In this document: positions 9,478 through 20,376 of the stretch, piece after piece
Layout: each line of letters starts with the position of its first letter
How positions within the stretch are numbered: position 1 is the stretch's first letter
NCBI GenBank assembly: GCA_035771165.1
Contig: JAWNZC010000280.1
Span: forward strand, 2,263,001 to 2,327,000
Length of the DNA: 64,000 bases
Direction: 5' to 3'
Source: Paragorgia papillata
Taxonomy: Eukaryota; Cnidaria; Anthozoa; Scleralcyonacea; Coralliidae
Notes under the pieces: model-generated
Database searches by the model: none
Seen by the model: the letters and a program-made list of their open reading frames with translations, nothing else
Told to the model about the DNA's origin: nothing
Program-made: the position numbers and the translations under genes

Positions 9478-11001
9478 CTTTAGTTAAAAATATCAAAGCC
9501 CAGACAATTACTTTGAAAAAGCCCATAACATTGAAGAAATGGTAAAAATGAAAATATTTATAATAATAATAATAATAATATACATTTATATAGCGCTATT
9601 TCTAAGAGGTATCCAATAGCGCTTTACATAAATAGAAGATCTAAGTAAATTATATAAATATTAGAATCTATTACAATAAGTAAAGTTAAAGATTATTAAC
9701 TAAGGATCAACAAAAGCTCGATTAAAGAGAAATGTCTTAACTGTTGTCTTAAAAATGCCTAATGATGTAATACATCTAATGTCTTCTGTGAGGTTGTTCC
9801 AAAGCGTTGGTGCAATAACTGAAAAAGCTCGCAGACCATATGATTTCATATTATATTTAGGTACGACTAGGAGTTGTTTATTTGAAGAACGTAATGGTCT
9901 AGTTGTTTCATATAGAATTAAAAGTTCCTGTAAGTACTTCGGAGCTATATTATTAATAGCCTTGAAAGTTAACAGTAAAATTTTAAAGTCAATCCTTTCA
10001 GCAACAGGTAACCAATGAAGTTCTTTCAGCACTGGAGTGATGTGATCATATTTTCGTGTGTATGTCAATAGACGTGCGGCAGAATTTTGTACATATTGTA
10101 GTTTTTCAATAAGATATTTAGGCAGACCAGTTAACAGAGAGTTGCAGTGGTCCAATTTATTCGTGACAAATGCATGAATCAGTATTTCACAGTGATGTAG
10201 TGATAGAAATCGCCTTATACTTGCTATATTCTTTAGATGGTAGAATGCCGATTTGCATATCATATTTATTTGCTTTTTCATCGATAGTCTACATCTAGCC
10301 AGATACCAAGATTTTTAATTGATTGTGACGTTTCAATACACTCGTTTACAGCATTAATTGAGTGCAGGGGAGGCGATGGTCGGTTGTGAGCATTGATTAG
10401 AATGAGCTCCGTCTTATCATTGTTAAGTTTCAACATGTTAGCTGTCATCCAATCGTTGATATCAAGTATACATCTTTCTAATATAGATATAGAATAATCT
10501 GGCTCATTCTCGTTGGATGGTTGGAAGATTATATAGATTTGAATATCGTCAGCATAGAAGTGATATGATAAATTATGTTTCTTAATTACGTCGCCAAGGG
10601 GAGATATATACAGCAAATACAAAAGGGGTCCAAGGACTGAACCTTGAGGCACCCCACAGTTTAATTTATGACTAGTTGATCGTTCATTATCAATACATAC
10701 AAACTGACTTCTGTCTGTGAGATAGGACTGTATCCATGTGAACTAACGTTTCGTCACTACATGCAACATCTTCAGAGTGATTAAATTATTACAATTACAA
10801 AGACTTTATATACACAAGGTTACTAAGACAACGAGTATAAAATTACAAAATAGCGGTTAAAATTTGAAATTATAATAATTTAATCACTCTGAAGATGTAG
10901 TGATGAAACGTTAGTTCAATAAATATTTTCATTTTTACCATTTCTTCAATGTTATGGGCTTTTTCAAAGTAATTGTCTGGGCTTTGGTATTTTTAACTAA
11001 A
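9478..11001. repeat. inverted repeat enclosing a LINE fragment
   Basis: The segment 9478-9556 (TTTAGTTAAAAATA, CCAGACAATTACTTTG, CCATAACATTGAAG) is the reverse complement of 10921-11001. Just inside the right arm, 10741-10790 and 10870-10919 are also inverted copies of one another (AACGTTTCGTCACTAC and its complement, with a GAAACGTTAGTT box). A truncated LINE fills the centre. Confidence 0.8.
9560..10740 (-). pseudogene. truncated CR1/L2-like non-LTR retrotransposon
   Basis: Minus strand. The upstream part (10740-10278) encodes the middle of a reverse transcriptase: [16 protein letters not shown], then [10 protein letters not shown] with the catalytic YADD, then [11 protein letters not shown]. 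The next frame (10281-9700) carries the C-terminal part: LDHCNSLLTGLP, LQYVQNSAARLL, LKELHWLPV and YGLRAFSV, the typical CR1/L2/Rex tail. The two parts are joined by a one-base frameshift at about 10279 (ATGA overlap). The 3' UTR ends in a GCGCTATATAAATG-type tail followed by (TTA)n near 9560-9580. The endonuclease domain and 5' half are absent. It is dead and acts as filler between inverted arms. Confidence 0.9.
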
Positions 11002-11143
11002 TTACGTTTTCCGCCTGGAATCTCTGTCTCGATTAGGTAAGACCTTTGTTGAAGTGCTTAGTAGCACGTTGTACCAATGAGAGAAAACACTTTTTGGTGT
11101 TATTTTAATTTTTATGCATAGATATATTAACCTTTTGCCACAG

Positions 11144-11344
11144 TTTGAACATCATTCTTCCATTGCACAGCATCAACATCATTCCTGGCAACGATTTACT
11201 CCACGAAGCATCTCGTCCAATTCTAAGGTTGTACTATCGAGTGCTTTAAATGAACGAAATACAGTTAAATTTGTCATAAGCACAATTCAAAATGAAGAAG
11301 AACACATGTTGTTAGTTGGTTTGGTAAATTACAGCTTGATGTTA
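11144..11344 (+). CDS. candidate exon, 67 codons, function unknown
   Basis: Preceded by CCTTTTGCCACAG and followed by the strong donor GTAAGT. The 201 bp are open in phase 0 and phase 0 out, reading FEHHSSIAQHQHHSWQRF at the start and STIQNEEEHMLL near the end. The His/Ser/Gln-rich start resembles a disordered region. The phase does not match that of the exon ending at 5448, so another exon would have to lie between if both belong to one gene. The donor sits at the edge of an inverted repeat, which weakens the call. Confidence 0.35.
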
Positions 11345-12120
11345 GTAAGTTGTTGTAGTTTTTACTGCACATGTTGTGTTGAGTTGTTAATGTTCAGAAA
11401 AACTCTGAGCTCCATGCGGTCAGGACTCAAGTCAGGTTCAAGTACTGACTGCATGAGCTCTGAGTTTTTCTAACCATTGGCAACTCAACACAGCTCAGGG
11501 CCTTTTTTAAGGATTTTCCCGTGGGGGGGGGGAGTTCCCAAAAAGGGACTCTTGTAGGGGGTCCGGGGGCATGCCCCCCCGGAAATGTTTGAAATTTAGA
11601 GTCAAATGCCATTTCCTGCGTTCTGAGGGGTGATTTTTAAGAACACTGAAAGTCATAAAATGTCATAAAAACTAGTTAAAATACAACACATTTCTGACTG
11701 TTTCGCTTTGTTTCAGAACTCATCAGCTTGTTCACTTTCAAGTATAATATGGAAAATTTTGGGAGGAACTATAAAAAGATTTTTCGTCACCACATAAGGA
11801 TTTTCCCGTGGAGGGGCATTTTCAAGAGACCTTCGTGGCCAAAATATTTGTTTACTGTTTCTGAGGCAGGCTTTTTCGTTTATATATAAATCTAAGTTGT
11901 TAATTAAGGCCTAAAACTTACTTTCCATTTGTTTATGTTTTATTCCTTGCTTATTTGTTTGTATTAAATTTAAGAAAAAGGGACTTTTCCTGGGGGGGGG
12001 GGCAAAAATTGATTCGTGGGGGGGGGGGCACAAGGGGGGCAAATGTCCCCCCCCAGCTTATATGTTAAAAAGGCCCTGACACAGCTTGTACAACAAAAAC
12101 TACAACAACTTAAGAACAAG
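11338..12120. repeat. inverted repeat interrupted by a hAT insertion
   Basis: Left arm 11338-11423 (TAAGTTGTTGTAGTTTTT, GTTGTGTTGAGTTG, AGAAAAACTCTGAGCTC) pairs with a right arm split into 11446-11495 and 12087-12120 by the hAT element at 11496. Rejoining the right arm across the single target site restores the pairing, so the palindrome is older than the insertion. Confidence 0.8.
11496..12078. mobile_element. non-autonomous hAT element N2 (583 bp)
   Basis: Termini CAGGGCCTTTTTTAA and TTAAAAAGGCCCTG are inverted. An exact 8-bp duplication ACACAGCT lies at 11488-11495 and 12079-12086. The interior shares the GGTCCGGGGGCATGCCCC and TTTCCTGCGTTCTGAGG blocks with the other hAT-type elements and has several G tracts of variable length. 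No coding sequence. Confidence 0.93.
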
Positions 12121-12247
12121 TTTAATTAAATATATACATATATATACATACATAGCAGAATACATAGCTCACTCGGAAAAGAAACTTATATTTAAAATAT
12201 AATAATCCCTTTTGAGGCAGCATTTCACTTGCGATAGTAATTTCTAG

Positions 12248-12417
12248 TATAGAGCGTTTTCATCGACGTCACGGCGGCCATATTGGTGTACCAAAACAAT
12301 GAAATGGCGGCCATATTGGTGTACGGTATGGGAATTAGCTCTTTCTTATTCAAATATTTCGTATTGTTTCACCACCCCCATGGGGCCACCGATCACGTGA
12401 GTGAAAACGCTCTATAT
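12248..12417. mobile_element. MITE with TATAGAGCGTTTTCA termini
   Basis: Left TATAGAGCGTTTTCA and right TGAAAACGCTCTATA are perfect inverted repeats, consistent with a TA target duplication. GGCGGCCATATTGGTGTAC is duplicated inside. No coding sequence. Confidence 0.82.
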
Positions 12418-12433
12418 TTAACAAATAGATTCC

Positions 12434-12573
12434 TTTAGCCGTTGTCCGTTCAGTTATAGATGCACACAGATGACGTCAAAACGTGGTAAGAACAAAAAAG
12501 TGGCCCACGAGACGCAGTCGAGTGCCTCACTGATGTTCTTACCACGTCTTCTGTGCATGTATAACTGAACAGA
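12434..12573. repeat. hairpin element
   Basis: GTTCAGTTATAGATGCACAC and AACGTGGTAAGAACA on the left are matched in inverted order on the right (TGTTCTTACCACGT, GTGCATGTATAACTGAAC). Loop of about 45 bases. Confidence 0.75.
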
Positions 12574-13567
12574 CAAACTCTTGTCGGATTTTGGGGCATG
12601 AAGAAAGAAAAAAGCAAGTCAGCTGACGTGATCCATGTGTCTGTCCTCTAATAGATCATGGGCAACCACCAATGAAAACACCCATAGCAACCAGGGTATT
12701 GTATATACAACAAGACACCTGGGTCAGGTGTTCTCTCGGGCTACTGGAAAGTGCAGAGGTCTCTATAACGCGCGAGGTTTACAGAATTACAGGTCCTCAG
12801 AGTTCAGACCAATTCACAGACAGTCGTGAGCCAGATCATTGAACAACTGTTAGTATTGCTGAAGCCATGTGGAAAACCTATGAACATCGCAATTGCTCGA
12901 CCAAAAGCATGAGAAAGTGTATACAGTGCCAATATAAAGATCCAGAATGTTAGCGTTTTGATCTTCATCTCTGTACCGGCGGTATTATAAAATATTTTTT
13001 GTTTAGCCATGAGAAAAATATACTGTATATCGTTGTCGGTTCGGTTGCCACTTGGATGCAACAGCTTCGGCTAGCTTTGCCTTTGACGAAATTGTTGGTA
13101 GGTTTTCCAAGTAAATTGCTTATATGGTTGATCAGTGATGTGCTTGATACAAAGTTCCACAGAGTAGGAACGAAGGAACATGACTGTCGATGAATTTTCG
13201 AAGTGATGGAACACTCGAAGTGTATAGGCTCCATATATGGGAGGTATTGCGCAATTTTGCAGTTTTGTGTGGCGAAGAAAGCAAACGGAGCCGAAACCTA
13301 GACTCGGCTACCACAGGTGCCCGAGTAAATATATTATTCTTACGTTCTAACCACCGATGACAAAAAGAACGGGCCACAAAACATATTAATATATGTTCCG
13401 AAATGGCAATCATTACCTGGCCCTTGGCCAAGGGGGTGCAGGGGGGGGGGGGGTGCCAATTACTCAATTATCCAAAATCCCAACTGATTTCGGCAAGTAT
13501 TAAAACAGCAAGTATATAGCTTTGAAGTCATTTTTATTTTTTAATAATGGAAATGCTGCATTTTGAA
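12574..13567. other. no supported gene
   Basis: Mixed sequence with overlapping short open frames on both strands (for example 12804-13061 minus and 13132-13467 minus) that show no recognisable domain. A long G tract occurs at 13439-13453. Nothing further could be supported. Confidence 0.4.
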
Positions 13568-13890
13568 TACGTCGGCGGGGGTGCATACGTACCAGTTACC
13601 TAAGATTCGATTTATTGGATTTCCCCCCATTATTTTCTATAATTTTAAATGTATTTGTATAATAAAACGTCCACTTTATCCCTAAATTTATTTGACACCT
13701 TCAGGTTTGATAAAATGCGCTATTGAAAACACGATTTAAAACTTTTAAAATCTGTCTTCAAAGTACCGTCAGAATGCAGGAAATGCTATTTCAGAGGTCC
13801 AAATTTCAAAAAATTTCCGGAGGATCATGCCCCCTGGACCCCCCTAGGAATGGTTTGACTAAGGTTAAAAAAATTCTAGATCCGCCCCTG
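13568..13890 (-). mobile_element. terminal fragment of a hAT element
   Basis: On the minus strand it starts CAGGGGCGGATCTAGAAT at 13890 and follows the hAT element at 58521-60004 closely for about 300 bp (CCTTAGTCAAACCATTCCTA, TTTAAATCGTGTTTTCAA, GATAAAGTGGACG), then diverges at about 13568. The other terminus is absent, so this is a partial copy or a deletion derivative. Confidence 0.8.
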
Positions 13891-14332
13891 CAGCAGCACC
13901 CCTACCAGATCAAGCTGGATCCATCACTGTTTAATAGACTTTAGATCTTAGCATTGCATGTGACAACCTGCGTATGTATATGATTGCAGCTTCGATAACA
14001 CTTCAGTATCTTTTACCCAAAACACCTTCACATACTATATTTGCAGTAGCCCAAGTGAACGCCTGACCAGGCGTCTTGTTTCCTTTTGTTCCATGTTATT
14101 GCATATGCAGTTATCAACTCTTCACGTGCTACAACAAATGTTAATCACAACATGCATACAATCACAATCGTTAAAATAGTTTAAAAAATAATATTTACAT
14201 TATCTTTGACAAGTTATTTCCAAACTACATCTAGAAGGAGAAGTTCAATTTCCAAAACGATTTGCAAAAACCCCTCAAAATCACATCCTTTTGACCGTTG
14301 GTCAACTTCAAACACTCCTAAAATGTTTCTAA

Positions 14333-14410
14333 GCCCCAAGCAGGAATCGAACCTGCAACCTTCTAATAAAGACCAGTTACTAGACGCTCTAACCACTGAG
14401 CTATTGAGGC
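14333..14410 (-). pseudogene. tRNA pseudogene or tRNA-derived SINE head
   Basis: Minus strand. GCCTCAA (acceptor) pairs with TTGGGGC; the D arm is GCTC-AGTGGTTA-GAGC, and the T arm is GCAGG-TTCGATT-CCTGC, so boxes A and B are intact. The anticodon stem TCTAG pairs with TTAGA, but its loop is 13 bases instead of 7 and lacks U33 at the expected place. Total length is 78 rather than 72 bases before the discriminator. No intron at the normal site gives a standard loop, so a pseudogene is more likely than a functional tRNA. Confidence 0.7.
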
Positions 14411-14534
14411 TCAGAAAATAAGAAACATTTACTGAATACTTGAGTTTGACGAATGTCTACCGTCTAACCGTACACATACACTACATTTATACTCACCAAT
14501 ACTTGTTTTTATTATATGGCTGGGCTTGTTTTCG

Positions 14535-14645
14535 GGTCATTACGCCAAACGGCGCACGCTGATTGGTTGCTGAGAGGTCTGGAAAAAGCCGTAATGCCCT
14601 CTCGGCACTGTGAGAGGGCATTACGTCCTTTTTAATGACCTGCAA
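14535..14645. repeat. inverted repeat with internal hairpin
   Basis: GGTCATTACG near the left end and AATGACC at the right are inverted. Inside, AATGCCCTCTCGGCACTG is followed by GAGAGGGCATTACG, a strong stem. Likely a small MITE. Confidence 0.6.
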
Positions 14646-14924
14646 GTTTTGGTGGGAAAATTACTGAGTTGATTTGAATGAAAATAAAAGCGAATTAGAT
14701 ATATTCGTTGGAAAATTTTGAACAATAATACGTCCTGAAACATTAGTGTTTCTTTTTATAAAAACTTCTTATTTAAAAGCGCGAAAAATAAAAGCCTAAC
14801 AGGTGTAAACATGAAGCGAAACGAACAAGCTCAAAAGTAAGAACTAAGGTGAACAGCGACACCTGATCAAGGCAAACGTAGAAACTAAAAACAGATAAGA
14901 AAACAAACCAAAAGCCATATAATA

Positions 14925-15083
14925 AAAGGCTTATTAACCTCGTTTTCTCGGTCTGTACGGGAAAGTATTTGTCCTCGGTTTCTCTCGCACAAACCTCGCT
15001 CCTTCGTCGCTCGGTCTGTACGAAAACCTCAGGCAAATACTTTCCCGTACAGACCTCGAACTCGGTTAATAAGCCTTTATTAA
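14925..15083. mobile_element. hairpin MITE
   Basis: AAAGGCTTATTAACC at the left and GGTTAATAAGCCTTT at the right are inverted, with further inner pairing of CTGTACGGGAAAGTATTTG and CAAATACTTTCCCGTACAG. The loop contains CTCGGT repeats. Confidence 0.8.
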
Positions 15084-15089
15084 CGATGT

Positions 15090-15410
15090 ATTGTATTATA
15101 ACTTATTGGATTCATGCAAGCCCAACATGGCAAAATATTTAAGTCGAGAATTCAATATTGGGCGAGACCGATGGTTGAGCCTAATATTAAAACTCGAGAC
15201 TTAAATATTTTCCATATTGGTCGAAGATGAATCCAATAGGTGTTTTATTATAACGAACAAATAATCGTGCGATTGACAAGTAAATATACCTTGTGCACTT
15301 GTCTAAAGGTTGCTGCCCAATATGTAGTTGTCCTACATCGTAAAATATTGGGCTGGCACGAGATGCTAATGTAGACATTTGATTGGACGATTATTTGTGA
15401 GGAAATAATG
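15090..15410. repeat. two adjacent inverted repeats
   Basis: First: ACTTATTGGATTCAT (near 15098) pairs with ATGAATCCAATAGGT (near 15227). Second: CAAATAATCGTGCGATTG (15258) pairs with a diverged copy in GATTGGACGATTATTTG (15381). Both are gene-free and look like short hairpin elements. Confidence 0.6.
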
Positions 15411-15566
15411 TTGTATATTGCGCCATCATGTTTTAAGATAAACAGGGCTTTCGATCTTCTTCTTATATGGTAAAGTTAATAAAATCTAATCAAATTGTGA
15501 CGTCCAAACTCAAAGATTTAATGATTCAAGTACAGTATCTGAATATACTGTATTCTGATATTTTAA

Positions 15567-15692
15567 CAGGGATATTAAAGCCCAGCATACTGTAGAATAC
15601 AAAACAATGGCATAGTATTAAAAGATGCCACTAAAGATTTAATACTTTGCCATTGTTTCGTATTCTATGCTGGTCTTCAAAATTCCTGTTAA
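15567..15692. repeat. hairpin element beside the pentanucleotide array
   Basis: TTTTAACAGGGATATTAAAG, CAGCATACTGTAGAATAC and CAATGGCATAGTATTA on the left pair with their diverged complements on the right (TAATACTTTGCCATTG, GTATTCTATGCTGG, CCTGTTAAA). Its right end abuts the GA-rich array. Confidence 0.75.
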
Positions 15693-15699
15693 ACATAAC

Positions 15700-16560
15700 G
15701 TAAGAGAAGAGAAGAGAGGAGAAGAGAAGAGAGGAGAGGAGAGGAGAAGAGAAGAGAGGAGAGGAGAGGAGAGGAGAGGAGAGGAGAGGAGAGGAGAGGA
15801 GAGGAGAGGAGAGGAGAGGAGAGGAGAGGAGAGGAGAGGAGAGGAGAGGAGAGGAGAGGAGAGGAGAGCAGAGGAGAGGAGAGGAGAGGAGAGCAGAGCA
15901 GAGGAGAGGAGAGGAGAGGAGAGGAGAGGAGAGGAGAGGAGAGGAGAAGAGAGGAGAAGAGAGGAGAAGAGAAGAGAAGAGAAGAGAAGAGAAGAGAAGA
16001 GAAGAGAGGAGAGGAGAGGAGAGGAGAGGAGAGGAGAGGAGAGGAGAGGAGAGGAGAGGAGAAGAGAAGAGAGGAGAAGAGATGAGATGAGATGAGAGGA
16101 GAGGAGAAGAGAAGAGAAGAGAAGAGAAGAGAAGAGAAGAGAAGAGAAGAGAGGAGAGGAGAAGAGAAGAGATGAGATGAGATGAGATATAAGATAAGAG
16201 ATAAGATAAGAGATAAGAAAGATAAGAGATAACATAAGATATAAGAGATAAGATGGGATAAGATGAGATGAGATGAGGTGAGGTGAGATGAGATAAGGTA
16301 AGATAAGAGATAAGATATAAGATAAGATAAGATAAGAGATAACATAAGATATAAGAGATAAGATGGGATAAGATGAGATGAGGTGAGGTGAGATGAGATA
16401 AGGTAAGGTAAGATAAGATAAGATAAGAGATAAAATAAGATAAGATAAGGTAAGGTGAGATGAGATGAGATCAGGTAAGGTGAGGCGAGGCGGGATGAGA
16501 GAAGAGAAGGGAAGAGAAAAGAAGAGAAGAGAAGAGAAGGTAAGGTAAGATAAGAAAAGA
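15700..16560. repeat. pentanucleotide microsatellite array
   Basis: About 860 bp of 5-bp repeats that change along the array: (GAGAG)n and (GAAGA)n blocks to about 16080, then GATGA, GATAA, GGTAA and GGTGA blocks to 16560. The open frames on both strands here encode only Glu/Arg or Leu/Ser repeats and are artefacts of the 5-bp period. The array joins the 3' end of a minus-strand LINE. Confidence 0.95.
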
Positions 16561-17046
16561 AAGGTTTATTGAAACTCTTGGCAGTATAGAACTGAATTAT
16601 GAGTACTTACAAAATATTTAAACACATAATAGCTAGTTAAGATATACATTCAATAATACATTACATAAGTTAAAATTAATTACCAACCAACCACCTATAT
16701 TTATATGTAACAAAGTTAGATAGTCTCAATGTCCTTGACTGGGATATAAGGCAGTCAGTAGTAGAGTTACCAGACCTTAATAAATTATAACCATGATTTA
16801 TCTTAGTACTATTAGAATTAAGAAGGTGTTTCAAGGGGCCAGAAGTTTTGTTCCTATCAATAAACTTTTCACATATTTCTGATCTCCTATCACTCAAGGA
16901 AATCAGTTTAGCTGCCTCAAGAGATGTACTATATGATGGTATGTCAGAAAATATTATGCGCATAGCCCATCTTTGTATAGATTCAATATTTTCACATAGG
17001 TAAGATGGAAGAGCAGCCCAAACAGGAACTGCATATTTTAAAATGG
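16560..17046 (-). pseudogene. 3' end of a CR1/Jockey-type LINE
   Basis: Minus strand. Codons read LKYAVPVWAALPSYL, then ENIESIQRWAMRIIF and LEAAKLISLSDRRSEICEKF, the conserved C-terminus following the reverse transcriptase in CR1/L2/Jockey elements (compare Y-A-P-V-W, S-I-Q-R-A-R-I-I, L-R-R-E-L-C-K-F spacing). The frame ends with a stop at about 16676; an AATAAA and then the pentanucleotide array follow. The upstream part is missing: at 17046 it meets the giant palindrome. Confidence 0.82.
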
Positions 17047-19612
17047 CAGTGCTGTAAAAGTTACATAATTTTTGTAACTAGTTACAGTTACATCGTTAGA
17101 AAAGTAACTAGTTACAGATAAAAGTTACAATGAAAAGAAAGTAACTAGTTACAGTTACAAAGTTACTTCAAAAATTTTGTAACTAGTTACAAAGTTACAT
17201 TCCTTTGTCCGTGTTACTAGAATCAACAAAGAAATTACTGGTTTTTAGATACCAGTACCATAATTATGTTTTTACAACTAAATGCCTAAATATAGTTGTC
17301 ACTAAGCAGAAATAGTCAAATGTGTACATAATGTACCTTTATTATTATATCAAAACCATTTTTATCAAGAAAGAATGACATCCTCAACTGAATATCAGTA
17401 ACTACAGTATAGTCACATTTTTGAACCAAATATTGTAACTACAGTACCGCTCGCGAGTAAGGTAACATCGACTCGCGCGTCATAGCGAGTACTCGCTTCG
17501 GCTCGTTGCGCGCGAGTACTCGCACTTCTAGTGAAACCAAACATTGGCAAATACTCGCTACTCGCGAGCACTGCGAGTCAGTGTCACCTATAGGATCAGG
17601 AAACTACGGGACATTTATATGAGAGAACTAATCAAAGCAATCAACTTTACGACGTAATAAATTAAAACGACGAAGGCTTATACAAGTTTCGTTAGACAAC
17701 ATTTCAATACATTTCAGCGTCCGATGGCGACGGCTGTTTTTGAAGTATTATATGCACTGTTATCGCGCGATGAATAATCTAAGTTTGACTTCAACTGATG
17801 GAAACGACAGAGCAATCAAAGACAAGTTATATGATGATATGATACAAAGAAAGAATTATTAAAGGCGCGGCATTTCAATATACATCCATATGTTAAAGAA
17901 TACTCACAGTTTGTCGTTAACGGCGTCGCTCCGTCGCTGACATGCACGTCTTCCAAATTATAGATTTTGAATAATCACAAAACTTTACTTCCAGTTAAAC
18001 ATCCATATTAAATTTCCATAGTTGGCATTTAGTGTGTATTCAAATGAGCGTTTGCTATGAAGTTTTGCGGGAATTAACCAAAACGCTATACAGTTGTATC
18101 CGCACTTGGTCTTGAGCAGTGTTTACGTTCTGCTTCAAAAATTATCGAAGCAACGGCGAGTGAGGTCATCGTTTGGTTCGCGAAAAAAAAGCCAAAACAA
18201 TTTCGAAATACATGACATTTTATATAAAACGGCATTATGAAGGTCCATTGATCAAAAGAAAAACGGACAACAACTCATTTATGAACCACAAATATACAGC
18301 AGTGCATGTCTAGTAAGTTTTTTCCGCGACTTTTTCCATGCGGCGCGGCTTTACCTCATTTGAATTGAGATGTGTCAAGTCCGTCCGCATGTAATATATT
18401 CATAACGTAGCACGTTCATCACAACAGAATACCAAGCGATGAATTTCGTATCGGAATTATAGCTGTGACCATCTTAAAGCGCGAGCATTCGATAAAACAA
18501 AGACTAGGTGAATTTATTAAAATGTTGACATGATTGCTGTAATGCGGCTTCAGCGTGATAAATTCGCCCTCTTCACCTTTAGTCACTGCTGTACTTTGTG
18601 GTTTATAAACGAGTTGTCCGTTTTTCTTTTGATCAATGGGCCTTCATAATGCCTTTTTATATAAAATGCCACGTATTTCGAAATTGTTTTGGCTTTTTTT
18701 TCGCGAGTCAAACGATGACCTCACTCGCCGTTGCTTCGATAATTTTTGAAGCAGAACGTAAACACTGCTCAAGACCAGGTGCCGATACAACTGTATAGCG
18801 TTTTGGTTAATTCCCGCAAAACTTCATAGCAAAACGTTCATTTGGATACACACTAAATGCCAACTATGGAAATTTAATATGGATGTTTAACTGGAAGTAA
18901 AGTTTTGTGATTATTCGAAATCTATAATTTGGAAGACGTGCATGTCAGCGACGGCGCGACGCCATTAACGACAAACTGTGAGTATTCTTTAACATATGGA
19001 TGTATATTGAAATGCCGTGCCTTTACTAATTGTTTCTATGTATCATATCATCATACAACTTGTCTTTGATTGCTCGATCATTTCCATCAATTGAAGCCAA
19101 ACTTAGATCAGTTGTTCATCGCGCGATAACAGTGCATATTATACTTCAATAACAGCCGTCGCCATGTATTGAAATGCCGTCTAACGAAACTTGTATAAGC
19201 CTTCGTCGTTTTAATTTATTACGTCGTAAAGTTGATTGCTTTGATTATTTCTTTCATATAAATGTCCCGTAGTTTCCTGATTCTATAGGTGATACTGGAC
19301 TCGTAATGCTCGCGAGTAGCGAGTTGCGAGTATTTGGTTTTGCTAGAAGTGCCAGTACTCGCGCGTAACGAGCCGAAGCGAGTACTCGCTATGACGCGCG
19401 AGTACGCGCGAGTCGATGTTACCTTACTCGCGAGCGGTACTGTAGTTACACTTCTTTAAAAAAGTAACTAGTTATAGTTACTTCTTCAAAAAGTAACTAG
19501 TTATAGTTACAGTTACTTCTTCAGAAAAAGTAACTAGTTTCAGTTACAGTTACTTAAAAATGTAACTAGTTACTGTAACTAGTTACTTGTAATGAAGTTA
19601 CTCACAGCACTG
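17047..19612. mobile_element. giant palindromic TIR element, 2.57 kb
   Basis: Outer termini CAGTGCTGT (17047) and ACAGCACTG (19612) are inverted, each followed inward by runs of the palindrome GTAACTAGTTAC. Arms of about 860 bp (17449-18306 and 18584-19440) are inverted copies with scattered mismatches; the centre is near 18445. Flanks TAAAATGG and AAAATTGG agree at 6 of 8 bases, a possible decayed hAT-type duplication. A subterminal block repeats GCGAGTACTCGC. There is no coding frame. The left flank is LINE, the right flank a KDZ intron. Confidence 0.85.
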
Positions 19613-19662
19613 AAAATTGGTCTTACTAATTAACAATAACTATACTACCATAACGTACTTAC

Positions 19663-19780
19663 ATTCAGGTAACATGTACTTCGTAGTATTGGATAACCTT
19701 GAAAGATAACTATTTATTTGTTCCACTTCCTCTCTCATAGAGCACGCAGCACCTTCTTGCCACCTTCCACCCCACAAAAC
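19663..19780 (-). CDS. KDZ/Zisupton-like transposase, exon c
   Basis: Minus strand, acceptor CACTATAG, donor GTAAGT. In phase 0 it reads VLWGGRWQEGAACSM then EEVEQINSYLSRLSNTTKYM. This is the W-G-G-R-W ... G-E-E-V-E-Q-x-N-S-Y-L-S-R ... T-T-K motif of KDZ (Kyakuja-Dileera-Zisupton) transposases. A short conserved stretch expected between exons b and c (an H-A-K region) is not visible, so an exon is missing or lost. Downstream sequence runs into the giant palindrome, so the 3' part of the gene is not in place. Confidence 0.72.
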
Positions 19781-19977
19781 CTATAGTGTTTAACAATAAC
19801 AACAGAACGTTTGTCAAAAAGGAAAACGCACTGACATTAAACAAGAACCTCGCAAACATCACTAAAATATAATCAACCAATCAACCAATAGCCACAAATA
19901 AATAAATAATACCCAATGGTGAAAGCTAAATTAGATTTCCTTTACAATACATTTTAGATTTACTGGAAAATAAATAC

Positions 19978-20265
19978 CTGAAATATCAAATAAATATCAG
20001 GCTTCGTGCTTTCTTGCTCCATGTTGTTGTTCGGAATGTTCTTGGCCCACTTCCAATACTTGCAGATGATATCCTCCCACATAAACTCCACATTATTTGG
20101 TATCATCATGTTGACACGGATAAAATTAGCATAACCATATATTTCTCCTTCATGGCGACAACCAGCAATCTCCAATCCCGTTTCATCTAGATGAGATTTA
20201 CGTTTGGTTTTGTTTCCAGCAGCTCGCCAATTGGTTTCCCCACACTTTCCATTATCAGTAAAGTT
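19978..20265 (-). CDS. KDZ/Zisupton-like transposase, exon b
   Basis: Minus strand, 288 bp, acceptor ATTTTATATAG, donor GTATTT, phase 0 at both ends. It encodes a Cys-Gly-x-Thr-Asn-Trp motif, then SHLDETGLEIAGCRHEGE, IYGYANFIRV and EFMWEDIICKYWKW. The D-E-T-G-L-x-x-x-x-C-R-H core followed by G-E-x-Y-x-Y-A and D-I-x-C-x-x-x is diagnostic of the KDZ transposase family, which may carry introns in animals. The frame is intact in this exon. It is separated from exon a by an intron holding a TTAA MITE. Confidence 0.78.
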
Positions 20266-20376
20266 CTATATAAAATTAAATAACTGACTTCAAAATACAG
20301 TTACACTCAATTCAAGAAAAAGAAGGGTACATTATATAACTCAGTTCAATATGCACAGTGCAAAACCAGGTCTTAA

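Noticed and set aside
10741..10919. A complete hammerhead at the GAAACGTTAG boxes
   Set aside because: The upstream box is CTGAAGATG and no stem II of more than two base pairs forms before GAAA; only the 3' box resembles the motif.
14333..14410. A functional tRNA gene
   Set aside because: The anticodon loop is 13 bases and lacks U33, so only a pseudogene or SINE head is supported.
15639..16345. Long open frames of 142-218 codons over the GA-rich array
   Set aside because: They encode only Glu/Arg or Leu/Ser/Phe repeats on either strand and exist because a 5-bp repeat without stop words is open in several frames.
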